A stretch of DNA of 64,000 nucleotides from Acidobacteriota bacterium (GCA_002730525.1 PCAK01000036.1:1-64000); one strand, 5' to 3'; positions 1 to 8,389 are shown, counted from the stretch's first letter. Notes: generated from the sequence alone by a model not told the origin. Translations and numbers: made by a program.

Positions 1-65
1 GAAGGAGACGGCCGACCGGGCTGGCTCATGGGAGGGGAAATCTGACCCGACCTCTCTCATAATCA

Positions 66-215
66 ATGGACCACCAAGGGGGGCAGGGCAGCAGCGATCC
101 TGCAACCTTCGCTGGCGTGAGCGGCTTCTTCCTGCTGGTAGCGGTGTGCGCCTGTCTATTGCCCGCACGGCGGGCTCTGAAAGTAGACCCGGTGGAGGCC
201 CTTCGAGCAAGGTGA
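66..215 (+). pseudogene. C-terminal remnant of an FtsX/MacB-type ABC permease
   Basis: The frame ending at the TGA at 213-215 encodes a hydrophobic segment followed by [17 protein letters not shown]. That is the typical end of MacB/FtsX-like permeases, including the duplicated orphan permeases common in Acidobacteriota: a last membrane helix, a basic 'PARRA' turn and 'DPxEALRxR'. Only about 40 residues resemble the family. The same frame meets a stop at 60-62, and the sequence before about 95 does not look coding, so this is a truncated tail and not simply a gene cut by the window edge. The only ATG in frame is at 66. The protein would have exported or scanned lipid or peptide substrates when intact; the fragment has no predicted function. 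Confidence 0.6.
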
Positions 216-259
216 ACGAGCCCGAAGGGTGACGTCCTTCAGGGTTTCACCTGGAGCGG

Positions 260-1042
260 CTAGTCCGGCAACTGGAGTGACTCGATGAATGGCGCCGGGA
301 CATGGGCGGTCTTCTTCCCCCCGAGTGCAAAGTAGTACAGCGGTTCACCTTCCAGCGAGTATCTGTGACGATAACGCTGCAGATGGTAGAGATCGAGGTA
401 CTTCGAAAAGATGAGTTCCCGGATGAGCGTGGAGAATCCTGATTCGTCGGTTCGATCCAGGAAGGTCTCCTTGATATTGAAAGACACCCATCCGTGCTGC
501 GCGATCAGGTTGAACGCTTCCAGGAAGGCTTGCGCAGGAATGTCGCCGAAGCCCAGCGCCGCGACGGAGATCAGGCACTCCGGGGACCAGGAAGTAATTT
601 CCTCGCGCTCGTCTGAGGTCAGCGCGCACAGATCCATCACATAGTACGCGTCGTAGATCCCTGGCCGATCCCGCTCCGTGGCCTCGCGGGCCTCTGGGAT
701 GATGTCCACGCCGATCAGCCGTGAGACCCCGTGCTTCTTGAGTTCCTCTCCCGCCATGCCGTTGCCCGCACCGAGATCCAGCACCCGCAGTTCGTTCAAT
801 CGTTGGTCGGACTGCGAGAGCGTGTATTTCAGTACATCCGTCACAGTGGAGGGCGACTGACACTTCAGCCGATCGTAGACGACCTGCTCGTACAGACCCG
901 GAATGCGATAGATCCGCTCGTATTCGTGGAGGCGGATCTTGGTCTTCTCGCCCTGTCCATTGAGCAGGTAGAAATAGACTTCATCCTGCGAGAGTTCACC
1001 GACGTCGGTCTGGGGAAACTGGATTCTGTATCGCTTCAGCAT
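260..1042 (-). CDS. Class I SAM-dependent methyltransferase
   Basis: A 260-residue protein with a Rossmann methyltransferase core. Motif I is LDLGAGNGMAGEEL at about residues 88-101. The acidic post-I residue is the Asp of GVDIIPEA near residue 113, and the 'PECLISVAALGFGDIP' segment is in the motif IV/V region. The first 80 residues have no recognisable domain and may bind the substrate. It most resembles small-molecule or natural-product type methyltransferases, but the substrate cannot be read from the sequence. It stands alone: the permease tail is on the other strand and the next minus-strand gene lies 250 bases upstream, so it probably has its own promoter in 1043-1290. The inverted repeat at 1135-1159 is in that region. 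Confidence 0.85.
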   Translation of the reverse strand: MLKRYRIQFPQTDVGELSQDEVYFYLLNGQGEKTKIRLHEYERIYRIPGLYEQVVYDRLKCQSPSTVTDVLKYTLSQSDQRLNELRVLDLGAGNGMAGEELKKHGVSRLIGVDIIPEAREATERDRPGIYDAYYVMDLCALTSDEREEITSWSPECLISVAALGFGDIPAQAFLEAFNLIAQHGWVSFNIKETFLDRTDESGFSTLIRELIFSKYLDLYHLQRYRHRYSLEGEPLYYFALGGKKTAHVPAPFIESLQLPD

Positions 1043-1134
1043 GTCGCGTCGGAGTGGCCCTTTCAGCTACAGGCGCGCGGGGCTGGAGACTCGTCCCTGC
1101 CGCCCGGCGATAGGTGCGATCCTTCTGGGGCGCT

Positions 1135-1159
1135 TCATTGTCATTGGAACAGACAATGA
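1135..1159. promoter_or_regulatory. Inverted repeat upstream of the methyltransferase gene, possible operator
   Basis: TCATTGTC (1135-1142) and GACAATGA (1152-1159) are perfect 8-base inverted arms separated by 9 bases. The site lies about 93 bases upstream of the methyltransferase start on the minus strand. The size and symmetry suit a dimeric repressor, or a small hairpin. No regulator gene is adjacent, so the role is inferred from symmetry only. Confidence 0.35.
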
Positions 1160-1236
1160 TAGCGTACGCCGACGTACCTCTGCAGCGGAGCGGCCCTGCG
1201 TGCAAAATCACGAGAGAACCGGGAAAGACAGGGTGG

Positions 1237-1256
1237 TTTGGGCCTGATGGCCCAAA
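1237..1256 (-). terminator. Hairpin downstream of the DAO-type oxidoreductase
   Basis: TTTGGGCC, loop TGAT, GGCCCAAA form a perfect 8-bp stem. It begins 34 bases after the stop codon of the minus-strand oxidoreductase operon. There is no run of T residues behind it on either strand, so it may be a weak or factor-assisted terminator or an RNA-stabilising 3' hairpin. Confidence 0.45.
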
Positions 1257-1290
1257 TCGACTGGACCATCACAGAGGTCAGGTCAGTCGG

Positions 1291-2583
1291 TCAGCCGATG
1301 ACGGTCCCGGTTGTCTGGATGTCACCTCGAAGACGGGAGAGGAATCGCGTGTCTACCGAGACGCCCACCCGGGGAAGCTCGAGCTGAACGGGGCTGCGGT
1401 CGGGGTCGCGGCCCGCCTCACAGGTGTCGATGACCTCGGCCATCAGGCGGCCCAAGACCGGTGCGGTCTTGAACGACGAGCCACTGGTGCCGATGCAGAC
1501 GTAGTAGCCGGGCTGGTCTGTGCGGTCGGCGATCGGATACCAATCGTGCACCGTGACGTCGTAGAGCGCGGCGACGCCGCGCGCCGGGCCCAGTCGGACC
1601 TCGGGGAACCGCTTCATCAGGCGGAGACATTGCCGCCGGTGGTAGGGCTCGGTCACACAGGGCGTGAAGTCGTCCGGATCCGGGATCCACTCCAGCGCGT
1701 CACACGCGGGATCGGTGCTCCCGACGATGAGCGCGCGCCCGCCGGACTCGGGCCGGAAGTAGATACCGCCATTGATGTCCCCGACCACCGGAACCTGGCC
1801 ACCGGCCTCGTCGGTGTACTGCGGGTTGGCGAGGGCGTGAACCTCGCGCCGCAGCGCCCGTGTCTCGAGCGGCAGCTCCACGCCGGCCAGTCGGTTAACT
1901 TGCGACGAGTGGGGGCCGGCGGCGTTGACGACAACGTCGCAGTGGATCGCGTCGCCGCCCGCGAGATCGACCTGATAGCCACCGGAGTCTCGCGCCCGGA
2001 TCTTCACGACCTCACGGTTCAGCAGGAAGTGGACCCCGTCACGCTCCCCGGCGAGCCGCAGGTTCTGCGTGGCCAGGGCGGGTGAGACGACGTAGCCGGC
2101 GTCTTCCTCGTACACGCCCCCCTCGATCGGTGCCTCGCCCGGCTCGAAGAAGCTGGGGTCGTCCACCGGCCGTGGCGGACACTGCGAGGCGACGTCAAGG
2201 AACGGGAACCTCGCCGTTACCTCCTCGGGAGAGAGGAGCGCCACCGGAACGTGCAACCGCCGCATCTCCGTGACGATGCCGCGCACCGCGTCGTCGATCC
2301 GCGGTGGGATGAACAGCATGCCGGGCCGGAGAAAGATCGCCGGGTCATCGTCGATCGGGCCGACATAGGCGGGCCAGTCCGCCCAGATGCCGGCGCCTTC
2401 CTGGGCCATGGCGATCATTCCGGGCTCGGAATAGAACCGACGCACGATGCCGCACGAGGCCGACGTGGAGCCGTGCCCCACGGCGCCGTTGCGGTCGACG
2501 ATGGTGGCGTCGCAGCCGCGACGGCGCAGCTCGAGGCCGATCGAGCAACCGACGACGCCGGCGCCGATGACGCAGGCTCTCAC
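1291..2583 (-). CDS. FAD-dependent oxidoreductase, DAO (glycine/D-amino acid oxidase) family
   Basis: A 430-residue flavoprotein. The N-terminus starts directly with the FAD-binding dinucleotide fold [19 protein letters not shown] (GxGxxG at residues 7-12), followed by the acidic ribose-binding residue in TIVDRN. The segment [13 protein letters not shown] is typical of the DAO fold, and the C-terminal [19 protein letters not shown] matches the second FAD-contact motif of sarcosine/glycine-oxidase-like enzymes. The length fits the family. It is the last gene of a three-gene minus-strand operon behind a ferredoxin (29 bases apart) and a fumarate-reductase-like flavoprotein. It may pass electrons from oxidation of an N-methyl or amino acid substrate to the ferredoxin, but the substrate is not deducible from the sequence. 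Confidence 0.85.
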   Translation of the reverse strand: MRACVIGAGVVGCSIGLELRRRGCDATIVDRNGAVGHGSTSASCGIVRRFYSEPGMIAMAQEGAGIWADWPAYVGPIDDDPAIFLRPGMLFIPPRIDDAVRGIVTEMRRLHVPVALLSPEEVTARFPFLDVASQCPPRPVDDPSFFEPGEAPIEGGVYEEDAGYVVSPALATQNLRLAGERDGVHFLLNREVVKIRARDSGGYQVDLAGGDAIHCDVVVNAAGPHSSQVNRLAGVELPLETRALRREVHALANPQYTDEAGGQVPVVGDINGGIYFRPESGGRALIVGSTDPACDALEWIPDPDDFTPCVTEPYHRRQCLRLMKRFPEVRLGPARGVAALYDVTVHDWYPIADRTDQPGYYVCIGTSGSSFKTAPVLGRLMAEVIDTCEAGRDPDRSPVQLELPRVGVSVDTRFLSRLRGDIQTTGTVIG

Positions 2584-2612
2584 GATGCCCTCATCCGACG
2601 TTCACGCCGCCA

Positions 2613-2861
2613 CTACCAGTCTTGTTCACGGACGACGTCATCAAGGGTCAGAGCCCCTTGAATGCTGATCGCCTTCGTGGGGCAGATCTCTTCGCACAGC
2701 TTGCAGAAGATGCACTGGACGGTATTCACGATCTCCATCTTGTCGGTCTCTTCATTCGCATCGAGGACTCTCTGCGCGCACGCTTCAACACAGAGCGCCG
2801 CACCGCAGGTACATTGTTCCTCATCGTACGCGTAGGTAATCTTTCCGGCAGTCCACTTCAC
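2613..2861 (-). CDS. 2[4Fe-4S] ferredoxin-like protein
   Basis: An 82-residue iron-sulfur protein. The second cluster motif is canonical: C50-IF-C53-KL-C56-EEI-C60-P. The first is unusual: C17-T-C19-GAAL-C24-VEA-C28, with a CxC start in place of CxxCxxC. The start codon overlaps the stop of the upstream flavoprotein gene by four bases (2858-2861), so the two are probably translationally coupled and form a complex. It is likely the electron carrier between the flavoprotein and a cellular acceptor. Compared with AprB-like subunits it lacks the C-terminal extension, so a generic polyferredoxin role is safer. Confidence 0.85.
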   Translation of the reverse strand: MKWTAGKITYAYDEEQCTCGAALCVEACAQRVLDANEETDKMEIVNTVQCIFCKLCEEICPTKAISIQGALTLDDVVREQDW

Positions 2862-4621
2862 GTTGCACGCTCTTCGTATCCTTCAGGTTTCATGAAGACC
2901 AGGTCAACCGGTTCGGAGGCTACAGTCATGACTGCATCACCCGTCCGGGTGAGCGTCGTGTTTCTAAGCCAATTCGTGTCATCACGATCGGGGTAGTCCA
3001 AGCGCTGGTTGTAGCCTCTGGACTCCGTGCGGTGCAGGGAGGACGAGATGATCGACTGACCCGACATCGCCATGTTGATGGTTTCCATGGCCTCGCGCAG
3101 CTTTCGATAACTGCCCGAGGCGGAGAGGTTCGGGATGGCTTCCTCCTCCACAGCCCTGAGCCCCTCCAGCCCCCACTGCAATCCTCGCCCATCTCGCAGA
3201 GGTCCAGCGCTCTTCCACATGATTGCCTTGATGCGACTCTTGATACTCGCAGGATCACCGATATGCCCGGGCCTTCGACTCAGGATGGTCTCGAGGGCGG
3301 CCGCTCGGTCTCTAGCCCACTCCCTGGACTCGGGAGCAAGTTCCGGCACCGCCGTGGCGCGGGCTCGTTGAGTGGCGCTCCGGCCGGCCATGACACCCGT
3401 CACGAGTGCGTAGAGCAAGGAGGAGCCTGGTGAGACATCCCCTGCGGCAAACAGTCCCGGCACGTCAGTTCTTCCCCTCTCGTCGATCCGGACCCCGCCC
3501 CCTTTGAAGTCCCCGATACAGATGGGAGCCACTGGAAGGGGGCGTTCCTGCAGGTTGAATCCCCTCAAGAGGTTCTGAGTGAAGATCCCCTTTGAATCGA
3601 CATTCCACAGTTCCTTCGGAACTTTGGTGAGATCGAGAAAGACAGCATTGTTCTCACCTCGCCCTTCCAGGATCTCCTTCATGGAGGCCTTGATCAGATG
3701 GGGAACGAGTTCGATGAAGGGCCTTCCGTATCGTTTTGAAAGATTGTCATCCAGAGAAAGGGTTGCGCCCTTGCCCACGACCTTGTGCTCCTGGGCGTAC
3801 TTGAGAAAGAAGGCCTCACCCTTGGCGTTCCTGAGCACCCCACGTGTTCTGGCGACAGACCCCGGAATCCAGTACTGAGCAACCCCATCCAGGGCGACCC
3901 CCCAGTTGTCAAACCCCATCATCTCCATATCCGTGAGGGTCGCTCCGGCTCGACAGGCCATGGCCAACCCGTCTCCGGTCATGCGAATCGGGGCATAGCT
4001 CCGTTCGTAAATCTGGCCACACGATCCAGTTGCCATCACGATGGACGTGGCTCGAAAGGTGACGAACTGCTTCTTCCGGAGGTCAAATCCAACTGCGCCA
4101 ACGATCTCTCCATCCTGTCGAATGAAGTCGGTGATCATCGTCATGATCCGAGTCTTGACACCAATCTTCCTGGCATGTTCGAGCAGAGGAAGCATGATGT
4201 GGGTCCCATAGACAGCGGGGGGGCCCAACCAGCGCTGGGCATAGATGTCCTCCACACCGAAGTCCCGCAGTTCTTCAGCGCGCGTTTGCATCTCGCAGGC
4301 GACCGTCATCGCAATCCGTTGGTTGGCCGTGAAGTTACTTCCTCCGGTTCGTGCACCTTCCCGCACAAAATACTGAAAGGAATCCTCAATCGAAGCCTCG
4401 AAGTTCATCCCCGGCTCTGCCAAGCCCATCTTGACCAGATAGCCTGGAGGGACCCTGGCCACCAAGGCCCCGGCATAGATGGAGGCGCTGGCCCGCGTCA
4501 AGATGCTCTTCTCCACCAACAGGGTATTGAGTCCGGCTCGCCGGGCCTCGATGGAAGCCCTGAGACCGCCCATCCCGCTCCCGATGACCAGGACATCGCA
4601 TTCGTGGGTTGTTGTCTTCAT
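2858..4621 (-). CDS. FAD-binding flavoprotein, succinate dehydrogenase/fumarate reductase family
   Basis: With the ATG at 4619-4621 the protein is 587 residues and opens with MKTTTHECDVLVIGSGMGG, so the GxGxxG FAD motif begins at residue 14. A frame extension to 4714 would overlap the divergent gene at 4683 and adds no conserved sequence. Family features include AGLNTLLVEKS, ATGSCGQIY, a glycine-rich FAD pyrophosphate segment GRTDVPGLFAAGDVS near residue 385, and a helical C-terminal domain like those of FrdA, SdhA and AprA. The gene leads an operon with the ferredoxin and the DAO-type oxidoreductase. Its own substrate is unknown: no transmembrane anchor or SdhB-like subunit is present. Base composition looks less GC-rich than its flanks, consistent with transfer. 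Confidence 0.85.
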   Translation of the reverse strand: MKTTTHECDVLVIGSGMGGLRASIEARRAGLNTLLVEKSILTRASASIYAGALVARVPPGYLVKMGLAEPGMNFEASIEDSFQYFVREGARTGGSNFTANQRIAMTVACEMQTRAEELRDFGVEDIYAQRWLGPPAVYGTHIMLPLLEHARKIGVKTRIMTMITDFIRQDGEIVGAVGFDLRKKQFVTFRATSIVMATGSCGQIYERSYAPIRMTGDGLAMACRAGATLTDMEMMGFDNWGVALDGVAQYWIPGSVARTRGVLRNAKGEAFFLKYAQEHKVVGKGATLSLDDNLSKRYGRPFIELVPHLIKASMKEILEGRGENNAVFLDLTKVPKELWNVDSKGIFTQNLLRGFNLQERPLPVAPICIGDFKGGGVRIDERGRTDVPGLFAAGDVSPGSSLLYALVTGVMAGRSATQRARATAVPELAPESREWARDRAAALETILSRRPGHIGDPASIKSRIKAIMWKSAGPLRDGRGLQWGLEGLRAVEEEAIPNLSASGSYRKLREAMETINMAMSGQSIISSSLHRTESRGYNQRLDYPDRDDTNWLRNTTLTRTGDAVMTVASEPVDLVFMKPEGYEERAT

Positions 4622-4682
4622 CCGCACGGCATTGTAGCCCCGCCGGACGGCTGGCAGAGTAGAGTGGTAAAGGGACCGGGTG

Positions 4683-5177
4683 ATGACGCTCGAATCGATC
4701 GAATCCAAGGTCATCGAGACCCTCCAGGCGAACCGGATACGTTACCGGCTTTTGCCGCATCGCGAGCCTGTGTTCACGGTGGAACAGGCGGCCAGGCAGC
4801 GTGGGGTAGTCAAGGACGAGATCGTGAAGTCGATTCTGCTCGTGGACAAGAATGGCCGATACGTCATGGCGTGCGTGGCCGGAGACACTCGGCTCGATCT
4901 CAGGGCGGTCCGCGCCTGCCTCGGGCGCGATTGGACCCGGCTCCATTTCGCGAAGCCGGACGAGATTCTGGCGGTCACCGGGTCGGTTCAGGGGGCCGTG
5001 GCGCCGGTCGGGCTGCCGGAGCATCTGCCGGTGATCTTCGATGAAGCGATTGCCCAGCGCAGCACGGTCAGTATCAGCAGCGGAGATCCGATGGTCGGAT
5101 TGGAGCTCGACCGAGTAGATCTCGTTCGCGTGGCCGGGGCTCAGTCGGCACGGATTGCAGAGGCAGGCACGCGGTGA
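4683..5177 (+). CDS. YbaK/EbsC-family aminoacyl-tRNA deacylase
   Basis: A 164-residue single-domain protein of the YbaK/ProX/EbsC superfamily, which hydrolyses misacylated tRNAs such as Ala-, Ser- or Cys-tRNA(Pro). Conserved elements are visible: the segment ending VVKDEIVKSILL carries the expected lysine of the first strand-helix unit, followed by GDTRLDLRAVRA, the glycine-rich ITGS-like AVTGSVQGAVAPVG and the closing SSGDPMVGLELD. The ATG at 4683 is preferred over the adjacent GTG at 4680. It overlaps the next gene by four bases (5174-5177), so the two are co-translated. Which mischarged tRNA it clears cannot be told from the sequence. Confidence 0.85.
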   Translation: MTLESIESKVIETLQANRIRYRLLPHREPVFTVEQAARQRGVVKDEIVKSILLVDKNGRYVMACVAGDTRLDLRAVRACLGRDWTRLHFAKPDEILAVTGSVQGAVAPVGLPEHLPVIFDEAIAQRSTVSISSGDPMVGLELDRVDLVRVAGAQSARIAEAGTR

Positions 5178-5830
5178 ACGAAGAGACGCCGCAATACCTC
5201 TGCTCGACGGCTGTCATCAACTACGATCACGCGGCCGTCGCGGAGTTCGCGAAGCGCAGTGCGGGTGACGTGACCGATCTCAGGGAGCAGGCGGTCAGGT
5301 TCTACTACGCCGTGCGCGACGGCATTCGGTACGACCCGTACACCATCGAGCTGTCGGACGAAGGCCTTCGGGCCAGCACGACTTTGGCCAGCGGCCGGGC
5401 TTGGTGTGTGCCCAAGGCGGTTCTCTTGGCCGCCTGTTGCCGGGCGGCGGGGATTCCGGCTCGGCTCGGTTTCGCCGATGTGCGAAACCATCTGTCGACG
5501 GCGCGGATGCGCGAACGGATGAAGACCGATCTGTTCTTCTGGCACGCGTATACGTCCATCCGGCTGGGCGGCGTCTGGGTCAAGGCGACGCCAGCGTTCA
5601 ACATCGGACTCTGTGAGCGACTTGGACTGAAGCCCCTGGACTTTGATGGACGCCAGGACGCCCTCTTTCAGCCGTTCGATTCCGCCGGGAACCGGCAGAT
5701 GGAGTACGTCCGATATCGAGGAGAGTTTGCGGACGTGCCGATCAGTCAGATCGTGGCCACGTTCCGGCGGGAGTACGGTGCGCTCCCTTCCGCGAAGGAA
5801 GGGGAAAGTATACTCGGCGGTTGTGGGTAG
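5174..5830 (+). CDS. Transglutaminase-like cysteine peptidase family protein
   Basis: A 218-residue protein with the transglutaminase/papain-like core. The nucleophile is probably Cys78 in GRAWCVPKA, and the histidine is His124 in LFFWHAYTSIRL. The strand carrying the third residue is GGVWVKATPAFN, where the usual Asp is not obvious. The helix after the cysteine (LAACCRAAGIPARLGFADV) is characteristic. There is no signal peptide, so it acts in the cytoplasm. Translation starts with a GTG overlapping the stop of the deacylase gene. Such stand-alone proteins are mostly uncharacterised; protease, amidase or cross-linking activities are all possible. Confidence 0.8.
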   Translation: MNEETPQYLCSTAVINYDHAAVAEFAKRSAGDVTDLREQAVRFYYAVRDGIRYDPYTIELSDEGLRASTTLASGRAWCVPKAVLLAACCRAAGIPARLGFADVRNHLSTARMRERMKTDLFFWHAYTSIRLGGVWVKATPAFNIGLCERLGLKPLDFDGRQDALFQPFDSAGNRQMEYVRYRGEFADVPISQIVATFRREYGALPSAKEGESILGGCG

Positions 5831-5965
5831 GCGAGAAGTGGCCGTAGCAAGGCGACGTTCGGGACATCTGGGAGGATCTGAGCGCAGGAGGAGGGGAGTT
5901 CGTTCTCGAGGTGCGTCGATGAGCGCGCAAAGGATTCCCTCGAAAAGATGGAGGATGTGCAAGTG

Positions 5966-6967
5966 ATGAGATTGGCCAGCACCCCAGGTACGGCGGCCGG
6001 CCTCTGCCTGCTCCTCGCCGTCGGCGGCTGCGTGTCGGAGCAGGACGCGCCGCCGTCTCGAGTCGCGGACAGCTACAGGTTCGCGCTGGTCGGCGACATG
6101 CCCTACTATGCCGACCCCGACACGCAACTCCCTCCGGAATTCGTCGCCGCGCAGTACGCGGCCGTTCTGCAGGAGATCGGTGACGCCGACGTGGAGTTTG
6201 TCGTTCACGTGGGCGACACGAACAGCTCTCGGGTTTGTGCAGATTCAGTCTACGCCGAGCGATACGCGGAGTTCGAGGCCATCGGACATCCCGTCTTCTA
6301 CACGCCTGGCGACAACGAATGGCTCGAGTGTGACAACGCCGGCCTCGATCCGATGGAACAACTCGAACATCTCAGAGCCACATTCACGCAGGGGGACGAA
6401 TCTCTCGGCGGACGCAAACTGCCGATCGAGCGCCAGAGCAGTCAGTCCGGCTACGAGAAGTTCCGTGAGCACGTCCGCTGGCGGTTCGGTGGTGACCTCT
6501 ATGTCGCGCTACACGTGGTCGGTGGAGGCAACAACCGGGGCCCGGACGCCGAGCCGAGGGCGGAGTTCGTCGAGAGGAACGAAGCCGTGATTGCCTGGAT
6601 GCGGCAGTCGTTCGAGCTGGCTCGGCAGGAGAGTCTCCCCAGTGTGGTCGTCGTGATACATGCCAACCCGAGGTGGGAGCGTTTCAACCGCGGGGAGCCG
6701 AATCCGTCATTTTCGGTGTTTCTCGAGGCCCTGTATGGCGAAGTCGACACGTTCGACGGGCCGGTGCTGTTGCTCCACGGCGACACGCACACTTTCAGGG
6801 TCGACAAGCCGATCTCGAACCCTGAAACCGGCGAGCTGTTGACGAACTTCACGCGGGTGGAGACGTTCGGTCATCCGCGGATGCACTGGGTGCTGATCAC
6901 GGCGTCGTCGGAAGACGTCGACCGGTTCGACATTCAACCGATGATTGTGAGTCAGAGTCGACCGTGA
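5966..6967 (+). CDS. Calcineurin-like metallophosphoesterase, lipoprotein
   Basis: A 333-residue protein when started at the ATG at 5966, which has GGAGG 11 bases upstream. An in-frame ATG at 5948 would precede this site. The N-terminus has a hydrophobic stretch ending LLAVGGC, a lipobox, so the mature protein is probably anchored in the periplasm. Metallophosphoesterase signatures are in order: ALVGDMPYYAD, VVHVGDTNS, YTPGDNEW, VVVIHANPRW and LLHGDTHTFRVD, which together supply Asp, Asn and His metal ligands. The substrate is unknown; related periplasmic enzymes act on nucleotides or phosphodiesters. The gene sits alone after a 135-base gap. Confidence 0.85.
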   Translation: MRLASTPGTAAGLCLLLAVGGCVSEQDAPPSRVADSYRFALVGDMPYYADPDTQLPPEFVAAQYAAVLQEIGDADVEFVVHVGDTNSSRVCADSVYAERYAEFEAIGHPVFYTPGDNEWLECDNAGLDPMEQLEHLRATFTQGDESLGGRKLPIERQSSQSGYEKFREHVRWRFGGDLYVALHVVGGGNNRGPDAEPRAEFVERNEAVIAWMRQSFELARQESLPSVVVVIHANPRWERFNRGEPNPSFSVFLEALYGEVDTFDGPVLLLHGDTHTFRVDKPISNPETGELLTNFTRVETFGHPRMHWVLITASSEDVDRFDIQPMIVSQSRP

Positions 6968-7028
6968 CTACGGTCGGTGTGGCCTTCGACGGGGGTGTGG
7001 AACTGGCCGCGTGAGCAGGGAAGTCGGC

Positions 7029-7058
7029 TCACCGTCCCGTCGGCACCCGCGCCTGGAG
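7029..7058 (-). repeat. Recurrent coding tail LQARVPTGR-stop, copy 1
   Basis: On the minus strand this stretch reads LQARVPTGR followed by TGA. It lies about 120 bases after the stop of the NTF2-like gene. Copy 3 (10020-10067) shares 28 bases exactly but ends in TAG, so the peptide and the stop function are kept while the stop codon differs. No start codon or gene body is attached. Confidence 0.6.
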
Positions 7059-7178
7059 TGCCAGGTGAGGACCAACGGACCGGCTATTCCTGATGGCTGC
7101 CCTGCACGTCCACGCCACCCCTTTGAGGGGGGGGCGGCGTGGCCGTGGCAGAGGACGCGGCTGTGGCAGTCCGCGCGC

Positions 7179-7601
7179 CTACGACTGGCCGAGCTGCTGC
7201 ATCAAACTCAGCATGTCGAAGTATTGCCGACTCTGTTTGAGCTTCCCCCCGTCGAAGTCGAGCACCCACGCGGAGCGGGTCGTCTGCTGCTTCCCGGTCG
7301 CCGCGATGGTGCCGGTGGGTCCTTGCATCGGTGCCGTGTGGGTGCCGGTCCAGCTGACCTCAAGGACGGCGGTGTTCCCGGTGGACATCGCGTTTCCGAC
7401 AGTCCCCTTGATGTCAGGGAAGGCTTCCTTCCAGCCCTTGAGCGCCTCGACGACTGCCTCGACGCCCTCCAGGGTTCGGGCCGTCGGGACCTCGTCGTAG
7501 ACGCTGTCGGCTGTCAGGTTCTGCCGATAGGTGTCCCAATCGTTATTGTTGAACGCGGAGACGAGTGCGGTTGCGAGTTGCGCTGGATTCTGGTCTGACA
7601 T
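7179..7601 (-). CDS. SnoaL/NTF2-like fold protein
   Basis: A 140-residue protein with the cone-shaped NTF2/SnoaL fold pattern: an N-terminal helix (PAQLATALVSAFNNNDWDTY), the DSVYDEVPTARTLEG turn, the helix VEALKGWKEAFPDI, then strands TAVLEVSWTGTHTAPM and SAWVLDFDGGKLKQSRQYFD. This matches the 'ester cyclase' or SnoaL-like group, whose members are enzymes or ligand-binding proteins. The start is supported by AGGAG seven bases upstream. It lacks a signal peptide. Its neighbour is a methyltransferase-fold protein, but they are not overlapping and a common pathway is not evident. Confidence 0.85.
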   Translation of the reverse strand: MSDQNPAQLATALVSAFNNNDWDTYRQNLTADSVYDEVPTARTLEGVEAVVEALKGWKEAFPDIKGTVGNAMSTGNTAVLEVSWTGTHTAPMQGPTGTIAATGKQQTTRSAWVLDFDGGKLKQSRQYFDMLSLMQQLGQS

Positions 7602-7663
7602 GATTAGCTCCTGTCTTTAAAGTGAAGGATGTGACTCAGCGTGCATGTGTGCGGGTCGCCGCC

Positions 7664-7687
7664 CTACCGTCCCGTCGGCACCTGGGC
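7664..7687 (-). repeat. Recurrent coding tail AQVPTGR-stop, copy 2
   Basis: Directly after the TAG of the spermidine-synthase-like gene (7688-7690) the same frame reads AQVPTGR and a second TAG. Read-through would therefore add seven residues. It matches the ends of the copies at 7029 and 10020 over about 19 bases. Confidence 0.55.
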
Positions 7688-8356
7688 CTACTTGAGACCC
7701 AGGAAGATCGTATGGCGGGCGCCGCCTTTTCTGAGGCGAGCCCGCACGCGGTCGACTTGCGTGTCAAACCCGTGGAAGCGAAGGCGTTGCTCGAATCGTC
7801 GATTCTCGCGTGCGGACCACACGGCCAGCGTACCTCCGGTCCTGAGCGCTGAGTACGCGGCCGCGACACCGGCGTTGTCGTACAGATCGTGATTGGCAGC
7901 TGCGGTGAATGCCACGGGGCCATTGTCCACATCTAGCAAGATCGCGTCGAACTGGTCCGGGCTTTGGCGCATCGTGACGCCGACGTCCCCGATCTCGACC
8001 CGGACGCGTCTGTCACTCAGCGGATGTCCTGCTAGGGCGGCGAGCGGCCCGCGGTTCCATTCGATCACCGCCGGCACGAGTTCCACCACGGTCACGGTGA
8101 CCTTCGGCGGGAGCAGATCCAGAGCCGCCCGCAGGGTGAACCCCATCCCGAGGCCCCCGATGAGCACGCAGGGCTCCTCCGATGCGCGACAGCGCAGGCA
8201 CGCGGCCGTGGCCAGTGCTTCCTCCGACCCGTGGGCCCGACTCGACATTAAGGTCTTGCCGTTCACGCGGATGACGTACTCGGCGTCTTGCCGGGCGAGC
8301 TGCATGTCGCTTCCGTCCGGCGTGCAGGTTTGTCCGAGTAGTTCCCAGGCCTTCAT
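7688..8356 (-). CDS. Spermidine-synthase-like protein (methyltransferase fold)
   Basis: A 222-residue protein with the spermidine/spermine synthase type Rossmann core. GGLGMGFTLRAALDLLP is the glycine-rich loop. VTVVELVPAVIEWNRG carries the acidic residue expected to contact the cosubstrate ribose, and FDAILLDVDNGP is the equivalent of the catalytic Asp loop. The first 60 residues replace the longer N-terminal beta domain of true SpeE, so polyamine synthesis is doubtful; related short proteins are annotated only as spermidine-synthase-like. It precedes the NTF2-like gene by 87 bases on the same strand and follows the double-cupin gene by 34 bases, so these may form one transcript. Confidence 0.8.
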   Translation of the reverse strand: MKAWELLGQTCTPDGSDMQLARQDAEYVIRVNGKTLMSSRAHGSEEALATAACLRCRASEEPCVLIGGLGMGFTLRAALDLLPPKVTVTVVELVPAVIEWNRGPLAALAGHPLSDRRVRVEIGDVGVTMRQSPDQFDAILLDVDNGPVAFTAAANHDLYDNAGVAAAYSALRTGGTLAVWSARENRRFEQRLRFHGFDTQVDRVRARLRKGGARHTIFLGLK

Positions 8357-8389
8357 CGTGACGGAGCCCTGCCTCTCAGAGAGAGCCGC

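Noticed and set aside
4622-4714. 31-residue N-terminal extension of the fumarate-reductase-like flavoprotein
   Set aside because: The extension has no conserved sequence, overlaps the divergent deacylase gene and is replaced by a good start at 4619-4621 directly before the FAD motif.
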